A DNA stretch of 64,000 bases from Planctomycetota bacterium (GCA_014584395.1 JACTMY010000020.1:1-64000), one strand, 5' to 3'; positions 41,868-51,723 are shown, numbered from the stretch's first letter. The notes: a model not told the origin generated them from the sequence alone. A program made the numbers and translations.

Positions 41868-44690
41868 ATGAACGAGCCGCCGGTTCCTCCAACGGGTAAG
41901 CCCGCATCGCCAGCGGAGAAGTCGTCCAAGATGACGTTTCATCTGGAGACGATGGACCCGGCGGCGCGCCTGGAGGAAGTCAGCCTGGCCTTTCAAACGA
42001 TCGCCGAACCGCCGCCCGGGGCGGGGGTGGTTCGCTTGCCCCAGGTGCCGGGGTATCAGGTGCTGCGGGAAGTGGGCCGCGGCGGCATGGGCGTGGTCTA
42101 CCTCGCTCATGACGAAGCGCTCAAGCGGAACGTGGCCCTGAAGATGATTCTGGCGGGGCCGCTGGCCGAACCGGACACGCTCAATCGCTTTCGCCTGGAA
42201 TCCCAGGCCATCGCCCGGCTGCAACATCCCAACATTGTGCAAATTTACGAAGTCGGCTCCTGGGAGGGGAATCCCTATTTCGCTCTCGAATATCTGCCCG
42301 GCGGCACCCTGCGGCAATTCACCGCGGGCAAGCCGCAACAGCCCCAATGGGCGGCGGAGGTGGTGTTGCAATTGGCCGAGGCGATGGCCTTCGCCCATCA
42401 GCAAGGCATCATCCACCGCGACCTGAAGCCCGCCAACATCCTGCTCGACAAGAAGATGGTGCCTGCCAGCAGCCCCTCGTCCGTTTCGGGTTCCTCCGCC
42501 GCATCCGCGGCCGTTCCCAGGCTCATCCCCAAGATCACCGATTTTGGTTTGGCCAAGTTCGATCCCGCGCTCAACTGCCTGGAGCAGGACAACGAACACG
42601 CCGGCGCTCGGACCAAGACGGGCGAGGTCGTGGGCACGCCCAACTACATGGCGCCGGAGCAGGCCCAGGGACGTTCGCATCAGATCGGCCCCTTGGCGGA
42701 TATTTATTCCTTGGGCGCGATTTTGTACGAATTGTTGACGGGACAGCCGCCCTTCAGCGGACCGAGTCCGGCGGAGACGCTGGTCCGCGTCCTGACGGAG
42801 GAGCCGCTCCCGGTGCGCAAGCTGCAGCCCAGCGTGCCCCGCGACTTGGACGTCATCTGCATGAAGTGTCTGCGCAAGGAACCGTTTCATCGTTATCTCA
42901 CGGCGCAGAGCCTGGCGGAGGATTTGCAGCACTTCCTCCATGAAGAGCCGATCATTGCCCGGCCGGTGCCCCTGTGGGAGCGGACCTGGAAATGGGCCAA
43001 GCGCCGACCCGCGACGGCGGTGCTGACCCTGCTGATCATGGCGGCCATCGTCATGATTCTGGGCGGCGGCTGGTATTACAGCACCCACCTGCAAGTGGCC
43101 CTCAAGCAGGCCAAACTGGCGGAAGAAACGGCCAAGCTCAACGCGAAACGGGCCGAGCAAAACGCCATCCTCGCCGAGAAGCAGCGGCTGCTCGCCGACG
43201 ACCAGCGGCGCCTGGCCATGCACGCGCTTAATCAATTGGTCTACGAAGTGCAGGAGAAGCTGAAGAACCGCCCCGAAACCCGCGCCCTGCGGCAAGCGCT
43301 GCTCAATACGGCCATCGAGGGCCTCCGCGAGATCGCCAAGTCCACCGCGGCCAACGATCCGGAGATCAGCCGCGTCGAGGCGCATATTCAGTTGGGGCAG
43401 CTCTTCACGCAGTTGAGCCAGGTGGATGAGGCCGCGGCACAATATCGCCATGCGGAGCGGATCAGCCAAGCGCTGCTCAAGCAACCCGCTGTCGATCCGC
43501 GCGTCAAAAAACACTTCGTCGAAACGCAGCTTTGGTTCATTCAGCAGGCCCTGCATCGGCACGATATTCAGGAAGCCCGAAACGTCGCGGAACCGCTGGC
43601 CGCCTTCGTCAATGAGTGGCTCGACCAGGAGCCGGACTCGATCGCGGCCCTCAATTACACCACCCTCGTCCTCGAAAAAATGGGACACGTGCATCATTGG
43701 GTTCATGAAATCCCGCCGGCCTGGGACTGCTTTGTCCGCGGCTACCAATTGGCGGAGCGCTGGCAGAAGCTGGATCCGCAAAGCCGATCGCCGCTTCATT
43801 CGCAGGTGATGTTTCTGAATTGGCTGGGAAAAATATGCGTGGATCGCAAGCATTGGGATCGGGCCATGGAGTATTTCGAAAAAGCGCGCGGTCTGGCGGA
43901 GCAGTTGCTCGAAGCCGCGCCGTTCAGCCCCGACTATCACTTCATCTTGATCACGGCCCTGGATGAAATGGCGGAGATCGAGCGACATCTGGGCCGCCTC
44001 GATCAAGCCAGAGTATATTTGCTTGAAGTCTTGAGCCGCCTGCGCATGCTGGCCCAGCGCGATCCCGAGCACACGCAGCGGCAGATTAACGTGGCTTACG
44101 CCCTGATCAACCTGGCCTCGTTTGAGAACAACTGTGCGAACTTTCCCCAAGCCATCCGCTATTTCGAGGAGGTCCTGGCCCATCTGGATCACCTAGACAA
44201 GCAAGGACGGTTGCGGGGCTACACCGCATTCGAACCGTCGGAGCGGGAGAAATTCCGCGAAAGCGTTCGCCTGGCGCGCCTCATCGTCGAGGATGCGCCC
44301 GAGCAGGCCAAGGAATCGGAGGCCGTGCAGCTCATGCTTCTGGTCAATCGCATTCAATGGCTGGGCTTCGAGGGCAAGCATGCCGAGCTGGAGAAACAGC
44401 TCGATCGGCTGGTCCATTGGCCCGCCTCCTTGCCGGAGGAGAAGGTGCACAAGGCCAGGGAATGCGGTCGAGCGGTGATTATCATTCGCGGCAACCCGCC
44501 CTTCTTCGAATTGATGCCCGGCGGCGCCGTCTGGCGCGACCGCTTGATCACGACTATTGTCGATGAGCTGCGCGCCGCCATGGCCATGGGGCAAACCTAC
44601 ACCCGCGCCCACGTCGATCGTGATGCCAAGCTGAGTTTGCTCAAAAAGCATCCCTTGTTCGGGCCGTTTTACGAATCGCTGGCCCCTTGA
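41868..44690 (+). CDS. Membrane Ser/Thr protein kinase with TPR-like C-terminus
   Basis: The 940-residue protein has an N-terminal Hanks kinase (about 63-355): GRGGMGVVY loop (70-78), HRDLKPAN (183-190), DFGLAK (225-230) and APEQAQ. A Ser/Ala-rich insert of some 20 residues separates the catalytic loop and DFG. One transmembrane helix (about 383-402) is followed by a coiled coil and TPR-like helices, predicted outside the membrane. All catalytic residues are present. It probably signals from an envelope or metabolic cue. Its last 22 bp overlap the convergent cstA-like gene. Confidence 0.88.
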   Translation: MNEPPVPPTGKPASPAEKSSKMTFHLETMDPAARLEEVSLAFQTIAEPPPGAGVVRLPQVPGYQVLREVGRGGMGVVYLAHDEALKRNVALKMILAGPLAEPDTLNRFRLESQAIARLQHPNIVQIYEVGSWEGNPYFALEYLPGGTLRQFTAGKPQQPQWAAEVVLQLAEAMAFAHQQGIIHRDLKPANILLDKKMVPASSPSSVSGSSAASAAVPRLIPKITDFGLAKFDPALNCLEQDNEHAGARTKTGEVVGTPNYMAPEQAQGRSHQIGPLADIYSLGAILYELLTGQPPFSGPSPAETLVRVLTEEPLPVRKLQPSVPRDLDVICMKCLRKEPFHRYLTAQSLAEDLQHFLHEEPIIARPVPLWERTWKWAKRRPATAVLTLLIMAAIVMILGGGWYYSTHLQVALKQAKLAEETAKLNAKRAEQNAILAEKQRLLADDQRRLAMHALNQLVYEVQEKLKNRPETRALRQALLNTAIEGLREIAKSTAANDPEISRVEAHIQLGQLFTQLSQVDEAAAQYRHAERISQALLKQPAVDPRVKKHFVETQLWFIQQALHRHDIQEARNVAEPLAAFVNEWLDQEPDSIAALNYTTLVLEKMGHVHHWVHEIPPAWDCFVRGYQLAERWQKLDPQSRSPLHSQVMFLNWLGKICVDRKHWDRAMEYFEKARGLAEQLLEAAPFSPDYHFILITALDEMAEIERHLGRLDQARVYLLEVLSRLRMLAQRDPEHTQRQINVAYALINLASFENNCANFPQAIRYFEEVLAHLDHLDKQGRLRGYTAFEPSEREKFRESVRLARLIVEDAPEQAKESEAVQLMLLVNRIQWLGFEGKHAELEKQLDRLVHWPASLPEEKVHKARECGRAVIIIRGNPPFFELMPGGAVWRDRLITTIVDELRAAMAMGQTYTRAHVDRDAKLSLLKKHPLFGPFYESLAP

Positions 44691-47116
44691 CCCGACCCTG
44701 GCGGTTGACCGGGAAGCCCGCTTGATGGATCGCTGCTTGCGCCGCCGGGGGGTGCGTGGGGCGGTCCACTCGGTGGAGGAACGCCGCTCGCGCTTCCCGG
44801 AGGCGCGGCAAGTAAACGTCCCCGGCCCAGCCAGACGCTGCCCCAGCGCGACGCCGCTCCCAGCAGCAGCAGCGACACCATGATCATGATGAACAGGGCC
44901 AAGGTGATGCTCAGCCCGCCGGTCCACTGCAGGACGGCGTTGCCCGATTGCCGGCCCAGTTCGATCTTGCTCGGCAATTGCACGCCGATGAGCTGCACGC
45001 CCGCCGTGAGCGTCGTCGCCGTCACGAAGAGCATGGGCAGCAAGGTGACCCAGATGGACCGCGTCCGCCCCGTGTTGATGAGCCAGGTCGTCAAGAGGCA
45101 CAAGGCGAGCACGGCCAGCAACTGATTGGCGATGCCGAACATCGGCCAGATGGTTTGGATCGAGCCGGTGGCCACGAGGGAGCACCAGCCGACCGTGACC
45201 AGGGCCGTGGCCAGGAGGGAGCCGGGCAGCCAATCGGCCTGGCCCATCTTGGAGTGGATCCGGCCGAGCGTTTCTTGGAGGATGAAGCGGGCGATGCGGG
45301 TGCCGGTGTCGATGGTCGTGAGGATGAAGAGGGCCTCGAACATGATGGCGAAGTGATACCAGTATTTCATGGCCGAGGCGATGGGCAGGGCCGTCCAGCG
45401 CAGCGCCTCGGTCAGGATGAGGGCCATCCCCACGGCCAGGGTGACCGCGCCGCCGGTCCGGCCGCGCAGCGATTCGCCGCCGACCATCTCCTCCACCTGG
45501 GCCAGGTTCAAATGCTGCACGCTGTCCACCCCCACCTGGTGCAGCGGATCGTTTTGCCGTGCCAGCAACCCTTCCTGCCGATACAGTTCCTGAAGCTGCG
45601 GCTGGAATTTGGCCACGTCGCCGATGCCGACGTTGATGTCGTAATACAGTTCCAGGTCCATCGAGGCGCCGGCGATCAAGGCGACGATGCCGACCAAGCC
45701 TTCCATGAGCATGGCCCCATAGCCAATGGGGCGAACGTGGGTTTCCTTGTCGATCATCTTGGGCGTGGTCCCCGAGGAGACCAGCGCATGAAAACCCGAC
45801 ACCGCCCCGCACATGATGCAGATGAAGACAAAGGGAAAGACGCCGCCTTCAAACGTCGGTCCGCCGCTGACGAAGGCGTCGTTGAGCGGCGGGCAGCGCA
45901 GCACCGGGTTGGCACAGACAACGCCGACGATGAGCAGGGCGATGGTGCCGATTTTCAGGAAGCTGGAAAGGTAATCGCGGGGACACAGCAGCAGCCACAC
46001 GGGCAAGACCGACGCGATGAAGCCATAGGCGCCCAGGGCCAGGATCGTTTGTCCCTGGGTCAGGGAGAAATACGGCTCCAAGGCGCTGCCCGGGATCCAG
46101 GCGCCGGCCACGGTCGCCGCCAGCACGCCCAAGGCCCCCAGGAAAGAGGCTTCCACGACGCGGCCTTTGCGGAACTTGTACATGTACAGGCTGACCAACA
46201 GGGCAATCGGTATCGTGCAGGCTATGGTGAACATGCCCCAGGAACTGCCCGGGATGACCTGGACGGCGCCCGTAGGCAGGATGTAAACGTCCGGCCCCGC
46301 ATCGCGATTGGCCTGGCCGCTAAAAGCGCCGCAGCGCACCTGAAACGCCTCCGAGCGCAGACTCCACGGGCCAAAGGGCTGATAGCGGACCTGGCAGCCC
46401 GGTGGAAACTTCCACACGGCGTCCGTTTGTTCATCCAAACCGAATTCGGCGATCAAGTAGCGCTGCGGAAAGAGCCAGGCCAAGAAACGATTGAACAAGG
46501 TTGGCTCGTGGAGGACCTTGCCGCGAAAGGGTTCATGCCCCAGGATTTCTCCCGGCGGCAGCTTGATTTCCATGCGGCCCGGCAGCTTCACCTCCTCGCC
46601 GCCCAGCGCCTTGACGACGACGAAGCCCAACCCCGCCAGGGCGATGATGACGATGAAGATGATGGCCATGGAGGTAATGAGGCTCGCCCAGGGACCCAGC
46701 TCCGTCCGCGCGATCTCCGCTAGCGACTTGCCATCGCGGCGCATCGACGCCGCCAGGACCATCATGTCCTGCACCGCGCCGGCCAGGCACACGCCTGCGA
46801 CCAGCCAGAACAGCCCGGGGGCATAGCCGTATTGCAAAGCCAGGATCGGGCCGATCAGCGGACCCGCGCCGGAGATAGCGGCGAAGTGATGACCGAACAG
46901 GACCCATTTGTTGGTGGGGTGATAATTCTGGCCGTCATTGAAGCGGTGGGCGGGCGTGGCGTTGGCGTCGTCCAGGGCCAGCACCTTAGCGGCGAGAAAG
47001 GCACTGTAATAGCGATAGGCCAGAGCCAGGATGGCCAGGACGAACAACAACACCGGCATGGCCCGGAGCAGAATCCTGCCCGCGGATTCTTCGTAGAGCA
47101 GATTGGCAAGGATCAT
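44669..47116 (-). CDS. cstA: Carbon starvation protein A (CstA) family peptide/pyruvate transporter
   Basis: The 815-residue membrane protein has the family motifs FNDGQNYHPTNKWVLFGHHFAAISGAGPLIGP and GPWASLI, with many helices. CstA-type proteins take up peptides or pyruvate under starvation. It is longer than E. coli CstA (about 700) because of a large soluble insert at about residues 190-290 and a C-terminal Pro/Gly/Ser-rich tail. GGGGAG precedes ATG 47116. The 3' end overlaps the kinase by 22 bp, tail to tail. Confidence 0.88.
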   Translation of the reverse strand: MILANLLYEESAGRILLRAMPVLLFVLAILALAYRYYSAFLAAKVLALDDANATPAHRFNDGQNYHPTNKWVLFGHHFAAISGAGPLIGPILALQYGYAPGLFWLVAGVCLAGAVQDMMVLAASMRRDGKSLAEIARTELGPWASLITSMAIIFIVIIALAGLGFVVVKALGGEEVKLPGRMEIKLPPGEILGHEPFRGKVLHEPTLFNRFLAWLFPQRYLIAEFGLDEQTDAVWKFPPGCQVRYQPFGPWSLRSEAFQVRCGAFSGQANRDAGPDVYILPTGAVQVIPGSSWGMFTIACTIPIALLVSLYMYKFRKGRVVEASFLGALGVLAATVAGAWIPGSALEPYFSLTQGQTILALGAYGFIASVLPVWLLLCPRDYLSSFLKIGTIALLIVGVVCANPVLRCPPLNDAFVSGGPTFEGGVFPFVFICIMCGAVSGFHALVSSGTTPKMIDKETHVRPIGYGAMLMEGLVGIVALIAGASMDLELYYDINVGIGDVAKFQPQLQELYRQEGLLARQNDPLHQVGVDSVQHLNLAQVEEMVGGESLRGRTGGAVTLAVGMALILTEALRWTALPIASAMKYWYHFAIMFEALFILTTIDTGTRIARFILQETLGRIHSKMGQADWLPGSLLATALVTVGWCSLVATGSIQTIWPMFGIANQLLAVLALCLLTTWLINTGRTRSIWVTLLPMLFVTATTLTAGVQLIGVQLPSKIELGRQSGNAVLQWTGGLSITLALFIMIMVSLLLLGAASRWGSVWLGRGRLLAAPPGSASGVPPPSGPPHAPPGGASSDPSSGLPGQPPGSGQGASDS

Positions 47117-47237
47117 GGCACTCCCCGGCACATCAGTCTGCGTTGCCCTCACATGGCTGGCTCAGGAACTTGGAATTATGCCGCAAGTCGAGGGATGATG
47201 CAAATCCTGTTCACGTCGCAAGCCCGGCCCGTTTAGC

Positions 47238-48854
47238 TCAATTGCCATCGGTCTCCGGGAGGACTTCGGTGGTGAAGTCGGGCTGGTCGCCCAAAGGGCC
47301 GTTGGCTTCGGTGTAGCCGCTGGTCATGAACAGGGGCAGCGTCGTGGTGATGCGGAAGAGGTCGGGCCGGCGGTCGAGCCGGGGCGTGACCGTGCCGCCG
47401 TGGCGCGAAGCGTGCAAGTCGTCCAGGTCCAGGTCGCAGATGAGGACGGTCTCCTCATTGGAATCGGCCTCGGCGGCCACGCCGTCGCGGGCAAAGGCGA
47501 AGTCGGACGGCGTGAGGACGGCGGCCTGGCCGTATTGCACGTCCATGTTGTTGACGTCGGGCAGATTGCCCACGTTGCCGGCCAGGGCCAGGTAGATTTG
47601 ATTTTCGATGGCGCGGGCTTGGGCACAATAGCGGACCCGCAGATAGCCCTGCCGATTGTCGGTGCAGAAGGGCACGAAGATGATCTCAGCGCCTTGATCG
47701 GCCAAGAAGCGGGCGGCTTCGGGAAATTCAACGTCGTAGCAAATGAGCACGCCGATGCGGGCCTTGGGGGTGTCGATCACTCGCAGGGAATTGCCCCCGC
47801 GGGTGCCCCACCAGCGGCGCTCGTTGGGCGTGATGTGGATTTTCGGTTGCTCGACGATCTCGCCGTTGGAGAGGCAGATGTAGCAGATGTTGTGCAGGGA
47901 GTCGCCCACGTGGGTGGGGTGGCTGCCGCCGATGATCGTCAGGCCGTATTTGATCGCCAAGGAGGTGAGCAATTGGACGTACCGCGCGGTGTATTCGGTG
48001 AGCTTGCGCATGCCTTCCTGGGGCGAGGTCGTCTCCGTGGCGGAGAGAAGCTGCATGGTCACCAATTCGGGCAGCAGGATATAGTCGGCTCGATAGTCCG
48101 CGGCTACGTCGACGAAGTAGTTGATCTGCTGGGAAAACTCCTCGAACGATTTCACCTTGCGCATCTGATATTGGACGCAGGCGACGCGGCACTTGCGCTC
48201 CCCCTTGCCCACGGGCTTGTAGTCGGGGTTCAGCCATTCGATGAGGCTGGCGTAGTTCTTGCTCTTGGGGTCGCGCAGATAATTGCTGAGGATGCCGCGC
48301 AGGACGAAGCCCTCGCGCAATTGAAAACTCAGGACCAGATCGCGCAGCTCGCCGGAGACCACGCGATGAACGTACTCGACGACGGTCATTTTGTCGGCAT
48401 GCTCGTCAAAGTTCCATAGACGGCCGCCCGCCAGGATGCGGCGTTTGTTGAGCCGTTTGCAAAGCTGCCGGCGGGCTTCGTAAAGGGCCGCTCCCACGCC
48501 GCGGCCGCGCATGTCCGGGTGGACGTAGATATCCGCGCCATAAATCGTGTCGGCCAGAGGATCGTGATTGGTGAAATAACCGCTGTCCGTGATCCCAGAC
48601 CAGGTGTGCTGCCGGAGCGGATCGCGGCCCATGTCGACGATGAGCGTGGCCGCCGCGCCGACGATTCGGCCCTCCACCTCGGCCACGAGCTGGCCCTGGG
48701 GAAAAATGCGCTGGTGGCTGCGCAGATGGGCGTCGCCCCAGATGATGTTTTCCTGGGCGAGCACGGGATACGCCACCCGGTTCAATTCGATGAGAGCCGG
48801 GATGTCATCCAACGTCGCTTCACGGATTTTCACGGTCGATTGGGTTTTTGGCAT
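47238..48854 (-). CDS. GNAT-nitrilase fusion protein
   Basis: The 538-residue protein has an N-terminal GNAT domain (about 8-170, motif ADIYVHPDMRGRGVGAALYEARRQL) joined to a carbon-nitrogen hydrolase domain with Glu in LLPELV, Lys in QPKIHITPNE and Cys in VLICYDVEFPE. This fusion is widespread and its substrate is unsettled; the hydrolase part resembles omega-amidases and N-carbamoyl hydrolases. ATG 48854 is chosen; an upstream in-frame start would add 12 residues with no domain. Confidence 0.85.
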   Translation of the reverse strand: MPKTQSTVKIREATLDDIPALIELNRVAYPVLAQENIIWGDAHLRSHQRIFPQGQLVAEVEGRIVGAAATLIVDMGRDPLRQHTWSGITDSGYFTNHDPLADTIYGADIYVHPDMRGRGVGAALYEARRQLCKRLNKRRILAGGRLWNFDEHADKMTVVEYVHRVVSGELRDLVLSFQLREGFVLRGILSNYLRDPKSKNYASLIEWLNPDYKPVGKGERKCRVACVQYQMRKVKSFEEFSQQINYFVDVAADYRADYILLPELVTMQLLSATETTSPQEGMRKLTEYTARYVQLLTSLAIKYGLTIIGGSHPTHVGDSLHNICYICLSNGEIVEQPKIHITPNERRWWGTRGGNSLRVIDTPKARIGVLICYDVEFPEAARFLADQGAEIIFVPFCTDNRQGYLRVRYCAQARAIENQIYLALAGNVGNLPDVNNMDVQYGQAAVLTPSDFAFARDGVAAEADSNEETVLICDLDLDDLHASRHGGTVTPRLDRRPDLFRITTTLPLFMTSGYTEANGPLGDQPDFTTEVLPETDGN

Positions 48855-48935
48855 AGCAATTAACTTAAAGCAACGCCTGGCCAGAAACAAGCGAGCACCA
48901 GGCTGAACTCCAAAGCAAAGGCTTGACGTTGGCCG

Positions 48936-49478
48936 TCAAAGCGGTCGGCTGGGCAGGACGGTGGTCGGCAACAAGGATCGCGGCACAAAGTCCGGGTCGC
49001 CTCGGCGCCGCCCCATTTCATCGATCTCCTGCTGCCATTGTTGTTCCAACTCTTTCAGCCGCTGCATTTCCGGGCTCTTGAGCCATTCTTGTCGCCGCTG
49101 CTCGCGCCGTTCCCTGGCTTTTTGCGATTGCGTCACGCAAGCAATGCCCTCCGCACTGATGAAGCCAAACACGCCCATCAGGCCGATGACCGAAGCCGCC
49201 ACGCGCTGCCGCCGGCTAACCCGGCCTGGTGAGGAATCGAGCAAATAATACACAATGAAGCACAGGCCGAACAGCAGGTAGCCAGCACCAAGCCAATAGG
49301 CGGGTATGTCGTAGATATAGTAGGTCGGCCTTGACCTGCCGCCGACGAGGGCGGTGCCCGTGGCGAGGACGAATAAACCATACAGAACAATGAACAGACC
49401 CAGGGCAAACCACCATGGTGAGGAGAGGCGGCGCTGATCGTCATCGTGATTCAGCCGCATCCGAAAACGCAACCCCAT
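48936..49478 (-). CDS. Small membrane protein
   Basis: The 180-residue protein has about three transmembrane helices (WWFALGLFIVLYGLFVLATGTAL, YWLGAGYLLFGLCFIVYYLL, VAASVIGLMGVFGFISAEG), then a highly charged coiled-coil region (RERREQRRQEWLKSPEMQRLKELE) in the cytoplasm or outside. Family not recognised. It is encoded 81 bp upstream of the GNAT-nitrilase gene on the same strand. Confidence 0.65.
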   Translation of the reverse strand: MGLRFRMRLNHDDDQRRLSSPWWFALGLFIVLYGLFVLATGTALVGGRSRPTYYIYDIPAYWLGAGYLLFGLCFIVYYLLDSSPGRVSRRQRVAASVIGLMGVFGFISAEGIACVTQSQKARERREQRRQEWLKSPEMQRLKELEQQWQQEIDEMGRRRGDPDFVPRSLLPTTVLPSRPL

Positions 49479-49679
49479 GGGACCATCTTTCTCTTGCGGA
49501 TGACGTGATGCTCAATCCCTCAATGCTCGACCATTAGCTTAGCAAACTCCGATACGCTTTTGCCAGGTTATCCCGGCGGGCGGCTGCATGGCCGCTCCCG
49601 GCACTTGGCCTTTACCCCTTGGCGCGGAACCGGTAGCCTAGGGCAATCAAGGAATTGAACCATCAAGGATGATCCACGC

Positions 49680-50312
49680 ATGATCACGGCGACTTTCTTT
49701 CCCGATGCCGCCTTCGGTTGGCTTTACTACGGCACCTTAGTTGGATTATTGGCCATCGCGGCGGTGATCGATGGGCGCACCATGAAGGTGCCGAAGCTGC
49801 TCGTGCTGATGGTCCTGTTCGGCGGCTTGATCCTGAGCCTGGTCCGCGGCGCCTGGCTGGGCAGTCAAGGGCTTCCGGTCGCCTATCTGTCGGCAACGGG
49901 ACCATGGATCGGCGCGGTCGATGCCGCCCTCTTTTCCCTGGCCGGGTTTGCGACAGGGTTTGGCCTCTTCTTCCTCTTGTGGATCATGGGCACGTGCGGC
50001 GGCGGCGACGTCAAGCTCTTCGCCGCCCTGGGCGTCTGGCTCGGTCCCTTGTGGACGATCTACATCCTCGTCGGAACCTGGTGCGTCGTCATGGTGGGGT
50101 ATGTCCTGCTCGGCTACCTGATCCACGTGCTGCGCCACGGCCGGCGGCCGCGCAAGCAACAGGTCACCTATTCCTTCCCCATTGCCTTGAGCGTGATCGT
50201 CATTCTGCTGTGGGTCTTCCGCGTCGATTTGGGCATTGCGGAGTTCCTGCCCCAGGTCAAGAAGACCTCCGCCATGAGGCAACCGGCTAACGGGCCTCTC
50301 GATCAGCCATAA
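49680..50312 (+). CDS. Prepilin peptidase, A24 family
   Basis: The 210-residue integral membrane protein has the two catalytic aspartates of the A24 aspartic peptidases: Asp31 in AAVIDGRTMKVP and Asp110 in GTCGGGDVKLF. The short form without an N-terminal methylase domain resembles CpaA/TadV-type enzymes that cleave Flp or type II pseudopilin leaders. No pilin gene lies next to it. Supporting helices surround both motifs. Confidence 0.85.
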   Translation: MITATFFPDAAFGWLYYGTLVGLLAIAAVIDGRTMKVPKLLVLMVLFGGLILSLVRGAWLGSQGLPVAYLSATGPWIGAVDAALFSLAGFATGFGLFFLLWIMGTCGGGDVKLFAALGVWLGPLWTIYILVGTWCVVMVGYVLLGYLIHVLRHGRRPRKQQVTYSFPIALSVIVILLWVFRVDLGIAEFLPQVKKTSAMRQPANGPLDQP

Positions 50313-50334
50313 GCCAGCACGAACGATGAAAAGC

Positions 50335-50363
50335 AAAACCCCCGGCGCGGGCTGCGCCGAGGG
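50335..50363 (-). terminator. Terminator of the PEP-CTERM/HAF gene
   Basis: On the minus strand, CCCTCGGCGC and GCGCCGGGGG (50354-50363 with 50339-50348) form a 10-bp stem with one wobble and a 5-nt loop, followed by TTTTGCTTTT. It lies 27 bp after the stop codon at 50390. Confidence 0.8.
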
Positions 50364-50389
50364 CTTGCATGGTCGATGCTTTGCAAGGC

Positions 50390-51658
50390 TTACACGTCGT
50401 CCACTTCGTCCGAAAGGATGACTTGCGAGCGCCAGCGGCGGCGATACCAATAGGCCCCGGCGGCCGCGAGGCCCAGGCCAACGAAGGCCATGGTCGTCGG
50501 CTCCGGCACGGGCACCAGCAGGAAGCCATGCACGTCGCCGTTGGCGTCCAAGCCGTACCCCACAATCCAGCCTTGATCGTTGATGGCTTCGGCGCTGAGC
50601 AGCGTCCAATTCAGGCCTGGATCGATCAGCGTATTGAGATCGATCATGGCATCCGACCCGCCCGTGTAGCGGTAGATAAAGGCTCTGGTGTCGAAGGTGT
50701 TGTCGATGGTGGAGAAGCCGACGACGATGTTGTCGTTATTGATGCCGCGTGCTTCGCTCACCTCGCCGGTGCCCAGGACGCCCAAATCGATGGGAGTGCC
50801 GCCGTTGAGATAGAGGAAGGCCCGCTGACGCAATTCGAAGGTGCTGGAATTGAAGTAGACGTCGGAGATGCCCACGATGAAGTCGGAATCGTTGATGGCG
50901 GTCGCGGCGCTGCTGCGTTCGGGGTCGCTGCCGGTCTGCGCGGGGAGCAGGGGGATCGCCGTCAAGCTGCTATCCCCGGGGTTCCAGTAAAAGGCTTGCA
51001 GCGTGGAGGTGGTCGAGCCGGTGGTGAAGCCCCGGCCCACGGTGCGGTCCGAATTATTGATGGCGAAGGCTTGCGTCAACAGGGACGTCGGTGCGAAGGA
51101 GGGCAGTTCGGTCAGCGCGTTGGTATTGGTGTTGTAGATATAAGCGAAGATGGCTGAGGACGGCTCGCTGGTTTTATTGGAGTAGCCCGCGACGATTCCG
51201 GCGTTGTTGAGGCCGAAAGCGCCGTTGGTGACGCCGCCGGGCAGAGTGGGGATGAAGCTCATCGTGCTGCCGTTGTAGAAGAAACCGCGCGCCACATAGA
51301 TCGGAGAGCCGGTGTCGGGGTCGGTGCCGATTTGCTCGATGGTGTTCCCGGCGACGTAGGAGTTCATGTTGATGGCGCGGCCTTCGGTGTAGGTGCCTCC
51401 CGAACCGGGCACGAAACCCAAGCCGGTCATGGAGCCATTCTGCCAAATGAAGGCTTGCGAATTGAAGCTGGCATCCTGGGACGTGCCCGTGATCTGGCCG
51501 AGGTTGTTGATCGCGCGGGCGCTGCTGGACAGCGAGCTCATCGAATTGTCCAGCGTGCCCAAGTCGATCAGGTCGTAATATATCTGAGCCTGGATGGGCT
51601 GACTCAGTCCGATGAAGCCAACGATCAGAAGGCCCAAACGAACAAACAGACGCGACAT
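50390..51658 (-). CDS. Secreted HAF-repeat protein with PEP-CTERM sorting tail
   Basis: The 422-residue protein has a signal peptide (LFVRLGLLIVGFIGLSQPIQA), then HAF-type repeats with the pattern ARAINNLGQITG, GFGLNNAGIVAGY, AFAINNSDRTVGRG, ATAINDSDFIVG and ARGINNDNIVVG. The tail VPEPTTMAFVGLGLAAAGAYWYRRR is a complete PEP-CTERM signal: Pro-Glu-Pro, hydrophobic helix, basic end. It should be sorted by an exosortase, none of which is in the window, and exported to the surface or matrix. TAGGAG precedes ATG 51658. Confidence 0.88.
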   Translation of the reverse strand: MSRLFVRLGLLIVGFIGLSQPIQAQIYYDLIDLGTLDNSMSSLSSSARAINNLGQITGTSQDASFNSQAFIWQNGSMTGLGFVPGSGGTYTEGRAINMNSYVAGNTIEQIGTDPDTGSPIYVARGFFYNGSTMSFIPTLPGGVTNGAFGLNNAGIVAGYSNKTSEPSSAIFAYIYNTNTNALTELPSFAPTSLLTQAFAINNSDRTVGRGFTTGSTTSTLQAFYWNPGDSSLTAIPLLPAQTGSDPERSSAATAINDSDFIVGISDVYFNSSTFELRQRAFLYLNGGTPIDLGVLGTGEVSEARGINNDNIVVGFSTIDNTFDTRAFIYRYTGGSDAMIDLNTLIDPGLNWTLLSAEAINDQGWIVGYGLDANGDVHGFLLVPVPEPTTMAFVGLGLAAAGAYWYRRRWRSQVILSDEVDDV

Positions 51659-51698
51659 AATGGAGGCTCCTACGTGTCGAAGAGCGGCAGCCATGGAT

Positions 51699-51723
51699 GA
51701 AAAAATCCCCATGAATCGGGGAT
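51699..51723 (-). terminator. Second hairpin in the HAF gene leader
   Basis: On the minus strand ATCCCC (51718-51723) and GGGGAT (51705-51710) form a short stem around GATTCAT, followed by six T. It lies about 40 bp before the HAF start, so it may stop read-through from the EF-hand gene or act as a leader attenuator. Confidence 0.5.

Noticed and set aside
41769..44192. An 807-codon open frame antisense to the kinase gene, and other long antisense frames (16330-18486, 44193-45812, 8985-10565)
   Set aside because: They lie opposite genes with clear family motifs and have no recognisable domains or convincing ribosome binding sites; long antisense frames are common at high GC.
47293..47303. A further copy of the CAACGGCCCTT motif on the minus strand
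   Set aside because: It is inside the coding region of the GNAT-nitrilase gene and lacks the second word.
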